The position numbers and the translations under genes were made by a program. Of a stretch of 64,000 bases of DNA, positions 26,581-36,785 are shown one piece after another. Within the stretch, counting starts at the first letter, position 1. Each line of letters begins with the position of its first letter. Source of the DNA: Rahnella bonaserana (lineage in GTDB: Bacteria > Pseudomonadota > Gammaproteobacteria > Enterobacterales > Enterobacteriaceae); the NCBI RefSeq assembly GCF_019049675.1, contig NZ_JAFMOW010000056.1, positions 114,887-178,886 on the forward strand, read 5' to 3'. A model generated the notes under the pieces. The model saw nothing but the letters and a program-made list of their open reading frames with translations, had not been told where the DNA came from and searched no databases.

Positions 26581-27594
26581 TTATCCTTTATGACTCGCCC
26601 ACCAGCTCAGCAGTTGCAGGGTGGAAGAGTAGTAATCGTCTTTCGGTGCCAGATTAGGGCTGATGGCTCCCGCGTTGGCCATGGTGAAATCGCGAATGGC
26701 TAACAGGCCCGGCGACATGTTGTAGGCCGCCCTGGTGCCGGTCATCACGTCAATCCACGCCGGTGTCGCGTCACGTGGGGATTTCTGCCACCACAGAATG
26801 AACGGCGCCATCTGCGGGCTGCCGGGATGTGCCCAGCCGAGATACAGCGGGATACGCACGGCATCGTAACTGAAACGCGTCGGCCAGCGGCTGGCCGGTT
26901 TCAGGGTGCCATCGGCCTGCATATCGACCCAGTCGGTTGGCAGACGGAATTCCCCAAACGCCATTTTACTGAGCATCGCGGTGCCGCTTTGATCCAAATC
27001 TTTCCAGACTTTCAAATGGCTGTGAGCGTAAAACGCCTGCCAGGCCGGGAAGATGAAATAGGACGGATTGACCGTCACGTTGCTGGTCTGATTGAAACCC
27101 TTCACGCCCGGCAGCATCACTTTGTACCCGGCGTAATCAATCACATTGTATTTAATCAGGGCCGCCTGCAATTTTTCGGAGGCTTTGGTGTAACGGCTGT
27201 CGTTCCACTTATCGCCCGCCAGCAGCAGCGCCCAAGCCATCAGCGTATCGCCATCAGAGGCGTTGTTAGTATCCGCCACATGCGGAGTGCTGTTCGGATC
27301 GTAACGCCATGAATAGAGGCCGATATCTTTGCGGTAAAGCGTGGTGTTTGCCCACTGCCAGAGTTTGTCGAAAGTCGCCTGATCGTCATTGAAGACCGCC
27401 AGCAGCATGCTGAAACCCTGACCTTCGGTGTGGCTGACGTTTTTATTGGCAGTATCGATGATGCGTCCGTCCGGCATCAGAAAGCGGCTTTTATACGCTG
27501 ACCATCCTGAATCCTGAGCCATTACCGTGGAACTGAAAAATGCGAAAACAAGGCCGAACCACAGCACCAGACTGTAGCGTCGAAATAACAACAT
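26581..27594 (-). CDS. bcsZ: Periplasmic endo-1,4-beta-glucanase BcsZ
   Basis: This glycoside hydrolase family 8 enzyme of 337 residues has a signal peptide (FGLVFAFFSSTVMA-QD). It trims cellulose during export. The family motif around the acid residue is visible in KNVSHTEGQGFSMLLAVFND, and ATDGD-type catalytic surroundings appear as NASDGDTLMAWALL. It is somewhat shorter than E. coli BcsZ. It is the last gene of the operon here, whereas in E. coli it sits between bcsB and bcsC. Confidence 0.93.
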   Translation of the reverse strand: MLLFRRYSLVLWFGLVFAFFSSTVMAQDSGWSAYKSRFLMPDGRIIDTANKNVSHTEGQGFSMLLAVFNDDQATFDKLWQWANTTLYRKDIGLYSWRYDPNSTPHVADTNNASDGDTLMAWALLLAGDKWNDSRYTKASEKLQAALIKYNVIDYAGYKVMLPGVKGFNQTSNVTVNPSYFIFPAWQAFYAHSHLKVWKDLDQSGTAMLSKMAFGEFRLPTDWVDMQADGTLKPASRWPTRFSYDAVRIPLYLGWAHPGSPQMAPFILWWQKSPRDATPAWIDVMTGTRAAYNMSPGLLAIRDFTMANAGAISPNLAPKDDYYSSTLQLLSWWASHKG

Positions 27595-27603
27595 AGGGAT
27601 CCC

Positions 27604-28083
27604 TTACAAACCATTTTGATAACGGAAAATGAACGCGCCTTCCGGTGTGCTTTCCTGCCAGCGCAGCGGAACATAAGGCTGCCCACCCTGTGACAATAAC
27701 CATTCAGCGTACAGTCCTTCAAACAGCGAGATCAGCGCGATGCGCCACAGCTCATCATCCTGCCCTTGCGGCGAAACCGGCCACGCAATATGGACCAGCG
27801 CGAGCTGTTGCTGAGTGGCTTCCAGTTTCACCACCCCCCAGTCAAAACGGCTGAGAATGTGATTGATATTGTCTTCCAGCTCGCCGAGGGTCGACGAAGC
27901 GGGCAGCTGATGCTGGCGCGCCAGATTATTGCCCATCAGCGTGAGAAAACGCCGCCCATCTTCATCATCAGCGGAGGCCAGAATACCTGAAAATAGCACC
28001 TGCACCAGGCTTTGCCAGCCCGGTGTGGTATGACGCTGGCGGTAATATTCCTGCGCGACCTGAGTATAGTTATGTTCTTGCAT
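27604..28083 (-). CDS. bcsD: Cellulose synthase accessory protein BcsD
   Basis: This 159-residue soluble protein matches the BcsD family (AxCeSD of Komagataeibacter), whose members form octameric rings and help align cellulose chains into ordered fibrils. The sequence starts MQEHNYTQVAQEYYRQRH and is mostly helical with a small beta end (GAFIFRYQNGL). BcsD marks class I cellulose operons; E. coli lacks it. It lies 18 nt after bcsC and 9 nt before bcsZ. Confidence 0.88.
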   Translation of the reverse strand: MQEHNYTQVAQEYYRQRHTTPGWQSLVQVLFSGILASADDEDGRRFLTLMGNNLARQHQLPASSTLGELEDNINHILSRFDWGVVKLEATQQQLALVHIAWPVSPQGQDDELWRIALISLFEGLYAEWLLSQGGQPYVPLRWQESTPEGAFIFRYQNGL

Positions 28084-28101
28084 GGTTTTATTTCACCGCG
28101 A

Positions 28102-31100
28102 TTAATTTTGACCCATCAGGTAACGGAAGTAGACCTGCGCTGTGCTTTCGTTGTAGTCGCCGAAAGTATCGTAGCCAACCTGTCCGCCAATCTGCATGCT
28201 TTTGTTCAGATGATAATTGCCGCCCACGCCCGCGTTCCAGCCGATGCCGTTCTGCGTTTTACCGCCATAATAGGCTTCGGTGCCGTAACCTTCTGCCACC
28301 AGATCTTCCAGCTGTTTCTGTAGTTCCGGATTATTCGGGAAGTAAGCGCTCTTATCCTGAGAGTAAGACTGATAACCCACAGCACCGGACAGTTTCAGAT
28401 CCCAGTCGTCATACTTCTGGGTGTATTCCACCGGGAAGGAGACGCTGACATAGTTTTGCGGGCTGAAGTAACCGCCCTGACCATAGGAGTAGTAGCTGAG
28501 GTTTTTGTCGAAGTTCATGTAACCGACGTTGATACCGGTCTTCAGCTCACGATCGTCATAACGGTAAGGGCGGACATAAAGACCGGCATTGGCATTCACC
28601 GACTGGTTGCTCTTCACGTTATTACCCAGATAACTGTAATAACCGCCTTCAGCATAGAAACCGGCATCGCCATCATCGTAGGAAAGATTAATGCTGCCGC
28701 CGTTTTTGGTGACCTGGCCCCACTCCTTGCCGCTGTAATTATCTTTGGTCCCGACGTAAGACAGAATACTGTCGGTGACGGCACGACGTTCAGCAGTCAC
28801 GCGCAGGGTGGTGAAGTCCGTCAGTTTCGGTGCCCATTGCACACCCCCGACCAGCGAGTTCAGATCCTGCCCGAGCGGTGTACTGCCGATATCGGCTTTG
28901 TAGCTGTCACCGGTCAGTGCGGCGTTCACTTCCACGCCGGTTGCGCTTTGATTCCCTGCAGATGGCGCAGCATACGTCGTCGGATCGGTACCCGTAATGG
29001 TGTTGTAGGCCACACACTGATCGGACGTTGCGTTGGCGGAGGTACAATTGGTGCTGGAATTCGCCGAGGCGGCCGCCTGCAATTTGGCAAAAGTGCTGTA
29101 GTTGGCGATATCCAGACCGGCTGCGGCCGCTGCGGCCGCCACATCTTTCTGCGCTGACTGTGCTGCGGCCAGAGCGCCCTGGCCGAAGCGGGCGTTAGCC
29201 GTGCCGGACGGGCTGCCTGCGCTCAGGGAAACCGGTGTGACGCCAATGCTCAGACGTGAGGTATCAAACGGCACGAAGGCAAAGGTCATCGGCGCTTTGG
29301 CTTCGGTCAGCTGGCTGAGACCGCTTTCGCCGTCACGGCCACGAATCGACATATCGCCCTGCGCCCAGGTCGCGGTTTTGCCCTGCAAGTCGTCGAGCAT
29401 GTCGTCGATCTGTTTTTCTGTTGCATTACGTTGCGCCACTGCTGTCGGTTGTGCGGTGGCTGCCGGAATATTGCCCGGCGTGGAAACCTGATCAGACACC
29501 TGCCACGGCAACACGGTGCCGTAAGAGGATTGCGTCGCCGGACGTGAAGCCGAAGTACGCGTTGAGCGGTTGATGAACGGATTGTCGCTTATCTGCAATC
29601 CGGCGACCTGCGCCGAACTGTCCGCGCCTTCCAGCCCGATCATCTTACCCTTCGCGGAACGCAGCAATGCCAGTGCCTGCTGATGATCGCCCTGTGCTTC
29701 GGCAACGCGCGCTTCTAACAGCAGACGGTCTGGTGTACGTGGCCCGGTCAGGCCTTCCATCAGGGTTTTCGCCCGCTGGTTATCGCCTTCGCCCAGCGCC
29801 ACGTTAATCGCACCCACGCGGGCATCCTGCGTCGGCGTGTCGTTGCTCATCAGGTAGTTATAGACCTGACCGGCCTGTTTATTGAGTTTGCCGGACTGAT
29901 ACAGGCGCGCCATCGCCAGCATCAGGTCGCGGTTTTGCGGATCAGCCTGCAGCGCGACGACCAGTTTGTCGTAGGCCGCTGCGTACTGACCTTGCTCGCG
30001 CAGCTGGTCAGCCTGATTGATCACAAAACCGTTACGCAGATTCGCCAGCGCGGTCGGTGACGTGCCGGACTGAATTTGCGGATTTTGCAGGAAAGCTTGC
30101 GCCTCATTGCTCAGACCTGCCTGATTGAGCACGGTAACCTGATCGGCATAATCACCGGCATTGCCGTTAACGCCCTGACGCATATTCTGGCGCACCAGCT
30201 GCACCGCCAGCGGAAGCTGACCCGCCGCCGCCAGGTTTTTCGCCAGTGAACCGACATCTGCCGGTGCGGTTGGCGGATTCTGTGCCAGCGCGCGCAAGGT
30301 ATTAGACGCGGCGGCAGTGTTGCCCTGTTGCAAATAATTTTCCGCATCGGCCATTTGCGCATTGAAGTTGGCGCGCTGCGCCAGTTCACGCATACCCTGA
30401 TTCTGACTACTGCGCGGAATGCGCGAGAGCAGGGCGTTGGCGGTGGACCAGTTTTTGGTTTCGGAAGCAAAAAGCGCCGCTGCGTACAAATCAGCGGAAG
30501 ACGCCCCCGGACGCGAAGACGGCGCCATAATGGCCTGCGCCTGCGCGGTCTGGCCTTGCGATTGCAGGATGCGCGCCATGTCCAGTTTCACCCAGACATT
30601 CGACGGCTGACGTTCCTGCGCCTGTTGCAGAATATTCAGTGCGCGTTGCGGATCGTTGTTCGCCACCGCCTGTGCGGCCTGACGACGCATTGGCTCAATG
30701 ACATCTGCCACGGTCGGCGGGTTCATTTTGGCCTGCAATCCGGCTGGCAGAGTTTTCAGCACCTGATTCGCTTCGGCGGTTTTGTTTTGCTGACGCAGCA
30801 CGTAATACAATCCGGCGCGGGCATCGGCGTTATCGCCCAGTGCGCTGTATTGCTGCTCCGCCCCGGCCAGATCACCTTTGCGGCGAAGAATATCCGCACG
30901 CAGCAAGCTGGCAGACTGGCCTTTTTCACCACTGACCTGCGTAAGCGGCGTGATCGCCGCCAGCGCCGCGTCATAACTGCCTGAACCGGCAGCGTCTTTG
31001 GCTTTGGCTAACTGTGCGTAAAACGCCGAATCCTGCGCCTGATTGCTCAGTTGCGCACTGTTCGGACCGCCCTGCGCCGCGGCTTTGCTCAGATATTGCG

Positions 31101-32064
31101 AAGCCAGCTCAAAGTTACCGCTGCGTTGGGCGATATACCCCAGACCGGCCAGTGCATCGGCATCGTTCGGGTTATCAGCCAGCACCGTGTCAAACCTGGA
31201 TTTTGCGCTGGTGACGTCGCCGCTGTTCAGCGCGGTAAAGCCCTGACCTTTCGCTGCGCCGCCAATATTTTTCTGGAAATAGGCCATCACGCCGGTGTCA
31301 TTTGGATGACGCGCCTGATAACCCTGATACAAATCACGGTCACCTTCCTGCGGTGCCATCCATAAGAGCGCCTGACGTAACGAGCGGTCCGCTTCGGTGC
31401 TGGAACCGGCCATGGTGCTCAGCAGTTTAATGCCGTCGCGACGGGTGGATTCCTGATAAGTCAGCACTTTACCCAGGCCGAGACGCGCCTGGGTGTCGTC
31501 CGGGCGGGAGGCGATGCGCTGTTGTAATCCGGCAATGGCCTGCGGCTGGAGCGATTTATCGCCCGCCATCGTCAGATAATATTCGGTCGCCAGACTGTCG
31601 AGCGGCTGGTTGCCGTTAAAAATGGTGCGGTACGCCGACAGCGCACCGCTGACGTTTCCTTGCGCCGCCATCTGACGGGCAGAAGCCAGCTGCGCCGGAG
31701 GAATCGACTGCATCGCTTTGGCACTGTTGAGCGAGGCCAGACGCGGATCGTCAGGCGAGACGGCGGACAGTTTTTCCCGCCACTGATTAGCCGCAGTTTT
31801 ATCACCGCTTTGCATGGAATACAGCGACATCAGGTACATCGCCTGCGCGTTGTCCGGCTCCACCAGCAGCACTTTCTGTAAGGCGTCTTTGGCCAGATCA
31901 TCATGGGCGCGTTCGTGCCAGTAAGCCGCCTGATCAAACAGGGCTTTCATGGCCGGATTAGTGGTGTCCGCTGCAAATGTAGCGGCGCTAAAACTTGCGA
32001 CTCCGGCGATCCCTACCAGATAAATAGCCCTGATCACCGCCAGGGACAGTTTATGTTTTTTCAT
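28102..32064 (-). CDS. bcsC: Cellulose export outer-membrane protein BcsC
   Basis: This 1320-residue protein has a signal peptide, a long periplasmic array of TPR helices (about 40-900) and a C-terminal outer-membrane beta-barrel domain (about the last 330 residues, ending in a FRYLMGQN strand). It conducts the cellulose chain across the periplasm and outer membrane. I chose the ATG at 32064, which has a GGAG site 8 nt upstream and begins MKKHKLSLAVIRAIYLVG; the longer frame to 32187 runs into bcsB. An Ala/Ser/Thr-rich linker lies before the barrel. Confidence 0.93.
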   Translation of the reverse strand: MKKHKLSLAVIRAIYLVGIAGVASFSAATFAADTTNPAMKALFDQAAYWHERAHDDLAKDALQKVLLVEPDNAQAMYLMSLYSMQSGDKTAANQWREKLSAVSPDDPRLASLNSAKAMQSIPPAQLASARQMAAQGNVSGALSAYRTIFNGNQPLDSLATEYYLTMAGDKSLQPQAIAGLQQRIASRPDDTQARLGLGKVLTYQESTRRDGIKLLSTMAGSSTEADRSLRQALLWMAPQEGDRDLYQGYQARHPNDTGVMAYFQKNIGGAAKGQGFTALNSGDVTSAKSRFDTVLADNPNDADALAGLGYIAQRSGNFELASQYLSKAAAQGGPNSAQLSNQAQDSAFYAQLAKAKDAAGSGSYDAALAAITPLTQVSGEKGQSASLLRADILRRKGDLAGAEQQYSALGDNADARAGLYYVLRQQNKTAEANQVLKTLPAGLQAKMNPPTVADVIEPMRRQAAQAVANNDPQRALNILQQAQERQPSNVWVKLDMARILQSQGQTAQAQAIMAPSSRPGASSADLYAAALFASETKNWSTANALLSRIPRSSQNQGMRELAQRANFNAQMADAENYLQQGNTAAASNTLRALAQNPPTAPADVGSLAKNLAAAGQLPLAVQLVRQNMRQGVNGNAGDYADQVTVLNQAGLSNEAQAFLQNPQIQSGTSPTALANLRNGFVINQADQLREQGQYAAAYDKLVVALQADPQNRDLMLAMARLYQSGKLNKQAGQVYNYLMSNDTPTQDARVGAINVALGEGDNQRAKTLMEGLTGPRTPDRLLLEARVAEAQGDHQQALALLRSAKGKMIGLEGADSSAQVAGLQISDNPFINRSTRTSASRPATQSSYGTVLPWQVSDQVSTPGNIPAATAQPTAVAQRNATEKQIDDMLDDLQGKTATWAQGDMSIRGRDGESGLSQLTEAKAPMTFAFVPFDTSRLSIGVTPVSLSAGSPSGTANARFGQGALAAAQSAQKDVAAAAAAAGLDIANYSTFAKLQAAASANSSTNCTSANATSDQCVAYNTITGTDPTTYAAPSAGNQSATGVEVNAALTGDSYKADIGSTPLGQDLNSLVGGVQWAPKLTDFTTLRVTAERRAVTDSILSYVGTKDNYSGKEWGQVTKNGGSINLSYDDGDAGFYAEGGYYSYLGNNVKSNQSVNANAGLYVRPYRYDDRELKTGINVGYMNFDKNLSYYSYGQGGYFSPQNYVSVSFPVEYTQKYDDWDLKLSGAVGYQSYSQDKSAYFPNNPELQKQLEDLVAEGYGTEAYYGGKTQNGIGWNAGVGGNYHLNKSMQIGGQVGYDTFGDYNESTAQVYFRYLMGQN

Positions 32065-32143
32065 TTTCCAGCTCCGGTAATCGCCAGAGGGTCGCCTGAA
32101 ACACAGGCGACTTTCATTGTTATTGTTATAAAGCCGATGCTTT

Positions 32144-34660
32144 TCATTTCTGACCCAGACGTTTAGCCGCATGACGACGCAGAACAACGAACAGGCTCAG
32201 GCCAATCACCAGCGAAAGCAGGGTGGTAATCAGCGACAAGATCACGATATGTGTGCTGGCATACCAGACGACCATCATGTACCACGGCATTTGTCCGGTC
32301 GGGAATTGCTGGCCGACGGAGAAACTGCGGATGCCATTTTCATCGGTAATGATCGCCAGATCACCGCGCACGTTGGCGTTAATTTTTGGCAATTTCAGAT
32401 CGTTATGGATTTTCAGCAACTGCTGATCGTCTGTGCCGGTCGCTACCACCACCACGTGATCATTAGACCAGCGTGAGCGGTAACTGACGAAACCGCGCCA
32501 TGCGCCGGTCGAAGACAGATAACGGTCGGCATCCAGCGGCTGGCGGTACCAGTCACCCGTCAGCCAGGCCACCAGACGCTGGACTTCGGTTGGCGTTTTT
32601 ACCCCCATCGCACCGGCATTCACACTGAACGGCGAGTCAGCGAGCAGTTGCTGATTGAACGGCGTATCGCCAAGCGTAGTGACAGCCAGAATATCTCGGT
32701 TAAACAACGGGTTATTCTGCTCGTCGCCCTTCAGACCGAAGGCCACCTGAACATGATTCACCGGCACACCGGTGGCTTTACCGGCGCGTGAAGCAAGGTT
32801 CAGCAGGGTGTGGATTTCATCCGCCGTCGGCGTTTGCGGCAACAGCATCAGCGTGTCGGAGAAGTCAGCCAGTTTGGAATACGGATAAGAGGCGCCGACG
32901 AAATACGACAGGTTCGGTAACTGGGCGAAGTGATAGCTTCCGCTCAGGTCGATGAAGGATTTCGGATCGATACGGCTCTTGATGTTATCGCTGGTCAGGA
33001 TGCTGCATGGCGCATCTTTTTTCGGCTTGATGTCGAAATAAAATTGCAGCTGGTTATCGCCGTAAATCAGGTATGGCGCGAGCTGAATGGTATAGCGCTC
33101 CTGACGGCTGTCACCGCCAAGACGACGCCAGAGGTTCTCGATCAGTCCGACTTTATTCACCGTCAGGCTGCGCAGATAATTGCTGTTGATGGAGACATTC
33201 AGCTTTGAGCTGTCTTCATCAATCCAGTTTTCGGTCGGGAAGCGGTAATCAATGCGCACCGGAATATTATGACCATCCCACATGAACAAGTCCGGTGCAG
33301 CGCGGAATGCCACCTGGATACCGTCGTGATAAATCCCGTTGGAAATCAGTGAGTCCTGATCTTTACCCGCCAGTTCACCCAGCGTGACCGGCCGTGACGT
33401 GTCAATCCAGCGCGGCGCGTCATAAGGTTTGCTCGAGGGAATGGATTGCTGCGCAACATCCAGATGATCGACGTTATTCGGCATGCCGCTGCTGATCAGG
33501 CGATACGCCGCCTGACGCAACTCGTTGTCGTCATTGCCGAGTACCAGCAGCAGTTTGTAGACCGGATTAATCGGGTTATCAATGATCTGAATCGATGCGC
33601 CGTTACTGGCCGGTAAGGTCAGCGAACCGATTTTATCGCCCGGCTTACCGAACAGAATGCCGTTCTGATCCGGTAAATCGTTCAGAATGACCGGGAAATC
33701 GACGCTGCGATAATCGGACAACATGCCGAGATAAGAAGAAACCATCGCCGCTGCGCTGACATCGCCGGGTTTCATTGATGCGGAGAAACCCATGGTGATT
33801 TTGGATTCCTGCATCTGCAGGCCATCAAAAAACGGACGCGGGAAATTACCCAGATTGCGGCCAATATTCAGCTGCTGACCTTCCAGACCAATGCTGGTAG
33901 TCGGCAAAATCGTAACCCAGTATTTATCTGACTGATCTTTCTCGCAGGTCATGGTGTTGCTGTCATGCACGCGGAAGCTCAGGTTGTTACTGGACACCAC
34001 CATCGCAGACGGGATATCCAGGTCGTAAACATCGCCGCCGTTGCTGCTCTGATTCAGCGGCAGATTACCCAGCGGCTGGCCGTTAAGCATCAGTTCAAGC
34101 GTGGTATCGCGGGCAATCAGCGCCGGTGAAATTTTCAGCGCCAGCGAAAGATGCGCGTTGGTGACCACTTCGTCCGCAGGCAGGGTGAAGAGAATGCCCG
34201 ACTGTAACTGGCCGCCGCTGAGCGTCAGCCCGTTTGGCTGGCCCATCTCTGCCACGGTGATATTACTGGTGACCGGCTGAACCAGCGGGATCACCGGTGC
34301 CGGCGCTGCGGTCGGATCGGTAACCGGCGCCACAGGCGCAGACAGCGAGCTGCTGTTGTTCACCGGCGTGGTATCGGCCTGCGGCGCGTCAGCGGCAGGG
34401 GCCGGTGTGGAATCGGCCAGTGCCGCGTTGCTGACAGGCGATGTATTGTCTTCAGGCATAGGCGTGACCGGCGGCAGCCAGGACGGCGCAGCGGGCAAGC
34501 TGGTGGCAGGATCAACCGCCGGTGCCGGCGTTTCTTCTGCCTGCGTGAACGGCAGGCTGCTGAAGGTCAGCAACAGGCCGGTGGTGATTTTTCTGAGCAG
34601 GGATGCCCCCGGCACAGCAGAAAAACGGCGCTTTACGGTCGGTTCAGGGGGTCGGTTCAT
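32144..34660 (-). CDS. bcsB: Cellulose synthase periplasmic subunit BcsB
   Basis: This 838-residue protein is anchored to the inner membrane by a C-terminal helix (VILSLITTLLSLVIGLSLFV) and carries two copies of the carbohydrate-binding and flavodoxin-like domains. It guides the new glucan through the periplasm and is required for BcsA activity. After the signal-like N-terminus comes an unusually Pro/Ala/Thr-rich linker of about 100 residues (42-145). Its ATG overlaps the bcsA stop codon (ATGA), showing coupling. Confidence 0.93.
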   Translation of the reverse strand: MNRPPEPTVKRRFSAVPGASLLRKITTGLLLTFSSLPFTQAEETPAPAVDPATSLPAAPSWLPPVTPMPEDNTSPVSNAALADSTPAPAADAPQADTTPVNNSSSLSAPVAPVTDPTAAPAPVIPLVQPVTSNITVAEMGQPNGLTLSGGQLQSGILFTLPADEVVTNAHLSLALKISPALIARDTTLELMLNGQPLGNLPLNQSSNGGDVYDLDIPSAMVVSSNNLSFRVHDSNTMTCEKDQSDKYWVTILPTTSIGLEGQQLNIGRNLGNFPRPFFDGLQMQESKITMGFSASMKPGDVSAAAMVSSYLGMLSDYRSVDFPVILNDLPDQNGILFGKPGDKIGSLTLPASNGASIQIIDNPINPVYKLLLVLGNDDNELRQAAYRLISSGMPNNVDHLDVAQQSIPSSKPYDAPRWIDTSRPVTLGELAGKDQDSLISNGIYHDGIQVAFRAAPDLFMWDGHNIPVRIDYRFPTENWIDEDSSKLNVSINSNYLRSLTVNKVGLIENLWRRLGGDSRQERYTIQLAPYLIYGDNQLQFYFDIKPKKDAPCSILTSDNIKSRIDPKSFIDLSGSYHFAQLPNLSYFVGASYPYSKLADFSDTLMLLPQTPTADEIHTLLNLASRAGKATGVPVNHVQVAFGLKGDEQNNPLFNRDILAVTTLGDTPFNQQLLADSPFSVNAGAMGVKTPTEVQRLVAWLTGDWYRQPLDADRYLSSTGAWRGFVSYRSRWSNDHVVVVATGTDDQQLLKIHNDLKLPKINANVRGDLAIITDENGIRSFSVGQQFPTGQMPWYMMVVWYASTHIVILSLITTLLSLVIGLSLFVVLRRHAAKRLGQK

Positions 34661-36756
34661 GCTGCTTCACTCTTGCTGGTGGCGTCAGCGGGTTTATCTT
34701 TAGCGCGGCGTTCTTTCCACGTGTTGTAGAACAATTCGAACACGCAACGGATGATGCTGAGCAGCGATTTGAACGGGTTATCCTGCGGGTATTCTTCCCC
34801 GATCCAGGCGTCCGCACGGCATAACACTACACGCACCAGTTCACGGCGTTTCGAGAGCGGCAGGTTTTCAAATTGCAGGCGAATACGTTCTTTATTGCCG
34901 CTGACCTGGCTGACCGGGAAACTTTCCGCGCCTGATGAAAGCTGGATTTCCACTTCTTCAATTTCTTCTTCGAGATACCGCACATCCGGTGTCACCAGCT
35001 GTACGCCACCCATCGACATATCAATCGTGGTCGTGCGCAGTGAAATCCCGTTGGCGTAATGAATAATCGCCGGGATCGCCACATCAATACGGATGGTTTT
35101 TCGCACCTGACGCGTTTCTTTCGCCACTGCAATTGCCGCCAGCAGGATCAGCACGCTGAAACTGCCCCATGCTACGTTCAGGGCGATAACGCTGGGATCA
35201 ATGGCAAAGTAATTGTGGAAGATGGCGCGCACCACGCCGTAACCGATACCGATAAACATCAGGATCGCGACAATCAGATGCGGCTTCACAATGTTGAAGT
35301 CAAAGAAGCCGACATCAAGTAAACCGCCTTTGTCCGTCACGTTGAACTTGCCGCGTTTTGGCGCTAACAGGGTCACAATCGTTGGCAGGATCAGGTGGAA
35401 TGCCATGACGGTTTCATAAATTTCACCCCAGAAGGTGTAACGGAAACGGCCATTCATGCGGGAGTTGATATACAGCGACATCACCAGGTGCGGCAGCGCG
35501 TAAGCAAAAATCAGGCTGGCGGACGAGGAAATGATATTCAGGTTAAACAGCAGGAACGCCAGCGGAGCGGTCAGAAAGACCACGCGCGGCAGACCAAACT
35601 GGAAGTGCAGCATGGCGTTCAGGTAGCACAGACGTTGCTGCCATTTCAGACCACGGCCAAATAACGGATTATCGACGCGGAAAATCTGCGTCATGCCGCG
35701 CGCCCAGCGTGTACGCTGAATGACGTGCAGGCCGAGACGCTCAGTCGCCAGACCGGCCGCCAGCGGAATATCCAGAAACGCGGTATTCCAGCCACGACGC
35801 TGCATTTTCAGCGCGGAGTGGGCATCTTCTGTGACAGTTTCAACGGCAAAGCCGCCGACTTCCTCCAGCGCCACGCGGCGGATAACCGCACAGGAGCCGC
35901 AGAAGAACGTCGCGTTCCAGTTGTCATTACCCTGCTGAACCGGGCCGTAGAACAGGGCGCCTTCGTTGGGCATGGTGCGACCTGCGGACAGGTTGCGTTC
36001 GAACGGATCGGGCGAGTAGAAGTAGTGAGGCGTCTGAATCAGCGCCAGACGCGGGTCTTTCAGGAAGCTGCCGACGGTGGCCTGTAAAAACGCGCGGGTT
36101 GCCACGTGGTCGCAGTCGAACACGCAAATCAGCTCGCCTTTGGTGAGTTTCATCGCATGATTCAGGTTCCCGGCTTTGGCATGGGAGTTATCATTACGGG
36201 TGATATATCCCACGCCGGCATCCGCTGAGAACACCGCAAATTCGTCGCGCTTGCCGTCATCCAGCACGTAAATTTTGATTTTATCTTTCGGATAATCGAT
36301 GCACTGCGCCGCCAGAACGGTATCGCGAACCACGTCGAGGCTTTCGTTATAGGAAGGGATATACACGTCGACGGTTGGCCACAGCGAAGTGTCATCCGGC
36401 AAAGGTTCGATGGTACGTTTTAATGGCCAGGTGGTTTGCAGGTAACCCAGCAATAAAATCAGCCAGACATACAGTTCGGCGAGGAATAAACCGATCCCTA
36501 AAATCGCTTCAATCGTAGAATTAAAATGCAGTGTTTCCGTAGCTCGCCAGTAAATATAACGCGTCGACATTATGATGGACATGATGACCATGACCACACT
36601 AATGCGGCGGCTTTTACTGATGCCGAGCAGGAATAATAGCCCGATGCTGATCAGGCCAAAAATGTACTGCTTCTGGCTGTCCATCGGGGTGATGATGATA
36701 ACTGCTGCCACCGGCAGCAGCAGAAGCACAAGCAGGGAAAACAGGAATTTATTCAT
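34657..36756 (-). CDS. bcsA: Cellulose synthase catalytic subunit BcsA
   Basis: This inner-membrane glycosyltransferase (GT2) polymerises UDP-glucose into cellulose. The 699 residues include the catalytic motifs FDCDH (DxD), VTEDAHSAL (TED) and QRTRW (QxxRW), about eight membrane helices, and a C-terminal PilZ domain (RKTIR and DMSMGG) that binds c-di-GMP and opens the active site. It lacks the long N-terminal extension of E. coli BcsA (872 residues), like the short BcsA proteins of bcsD-type operons. bcsQ lies 29 nt upstream. Confidence 0.95.
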   Translation of the reverse strand: MNKFLFSLLVLLLLPVAAVIIITPMDSQKQYIFGLISIGLLFLLGISKSRRISVVMVIMSIIMSTRYIYWRATETLHFNSTIEAILGIGLFLAELYVWLILLLGYLQTTWPLKRTIEPLPDDTSLWPTVDVYIPSYNESLDVVRDTVLAAQCIDYPKDKIKIYVLDDGKRDEFAVFSADAGVGYITRNDNSHAKAGNLNHAMKLTKGELICVFDCDHVATRAFLQATVGSFLKDPRLALIQTPHYFYSPDPFERNLSAGRTMPNEGALFYGPVQQGNDNWNATFFCGSCAVIRRVALEEVGGFAVETVTEDAHSALKMQRRGWNTAFLDIPLAAGLATERLGLHVIQRTRWARGMTQIFRVDNPLFGRGLKWQQRLCYLNAMLHFQFGLPRVVFLTAPLAFLLFNLNIISSSASLIFAYALPHLVMSLYINSRMNGRFRYTFWGEIYETVMAFHLILPTIVTLLAPKRGKFNVTDKGGLLDVGFFDFNIVKPHLIVAILMFIGIGYGVVRAIFHNYFAIDPSVIALNVAWGSFSVLILLAAIAVAKETRQVRKTIRIDVAIPAIIHYANGISLRTTTIDMSMGGVQLVTPDVRYLEEEIEEVEIQLSSGAESFPVSQVSGNKERIRLQFENLPLSKRRELVRVVLCRADAWIGEEYPQDNPFKSLLSIIRCVFELFYNTWKERRAKDKPADATSKSEAA

Positions 36757-36785
36757 CGCTTTGGGGTCGCTGTTAACAGTGATAG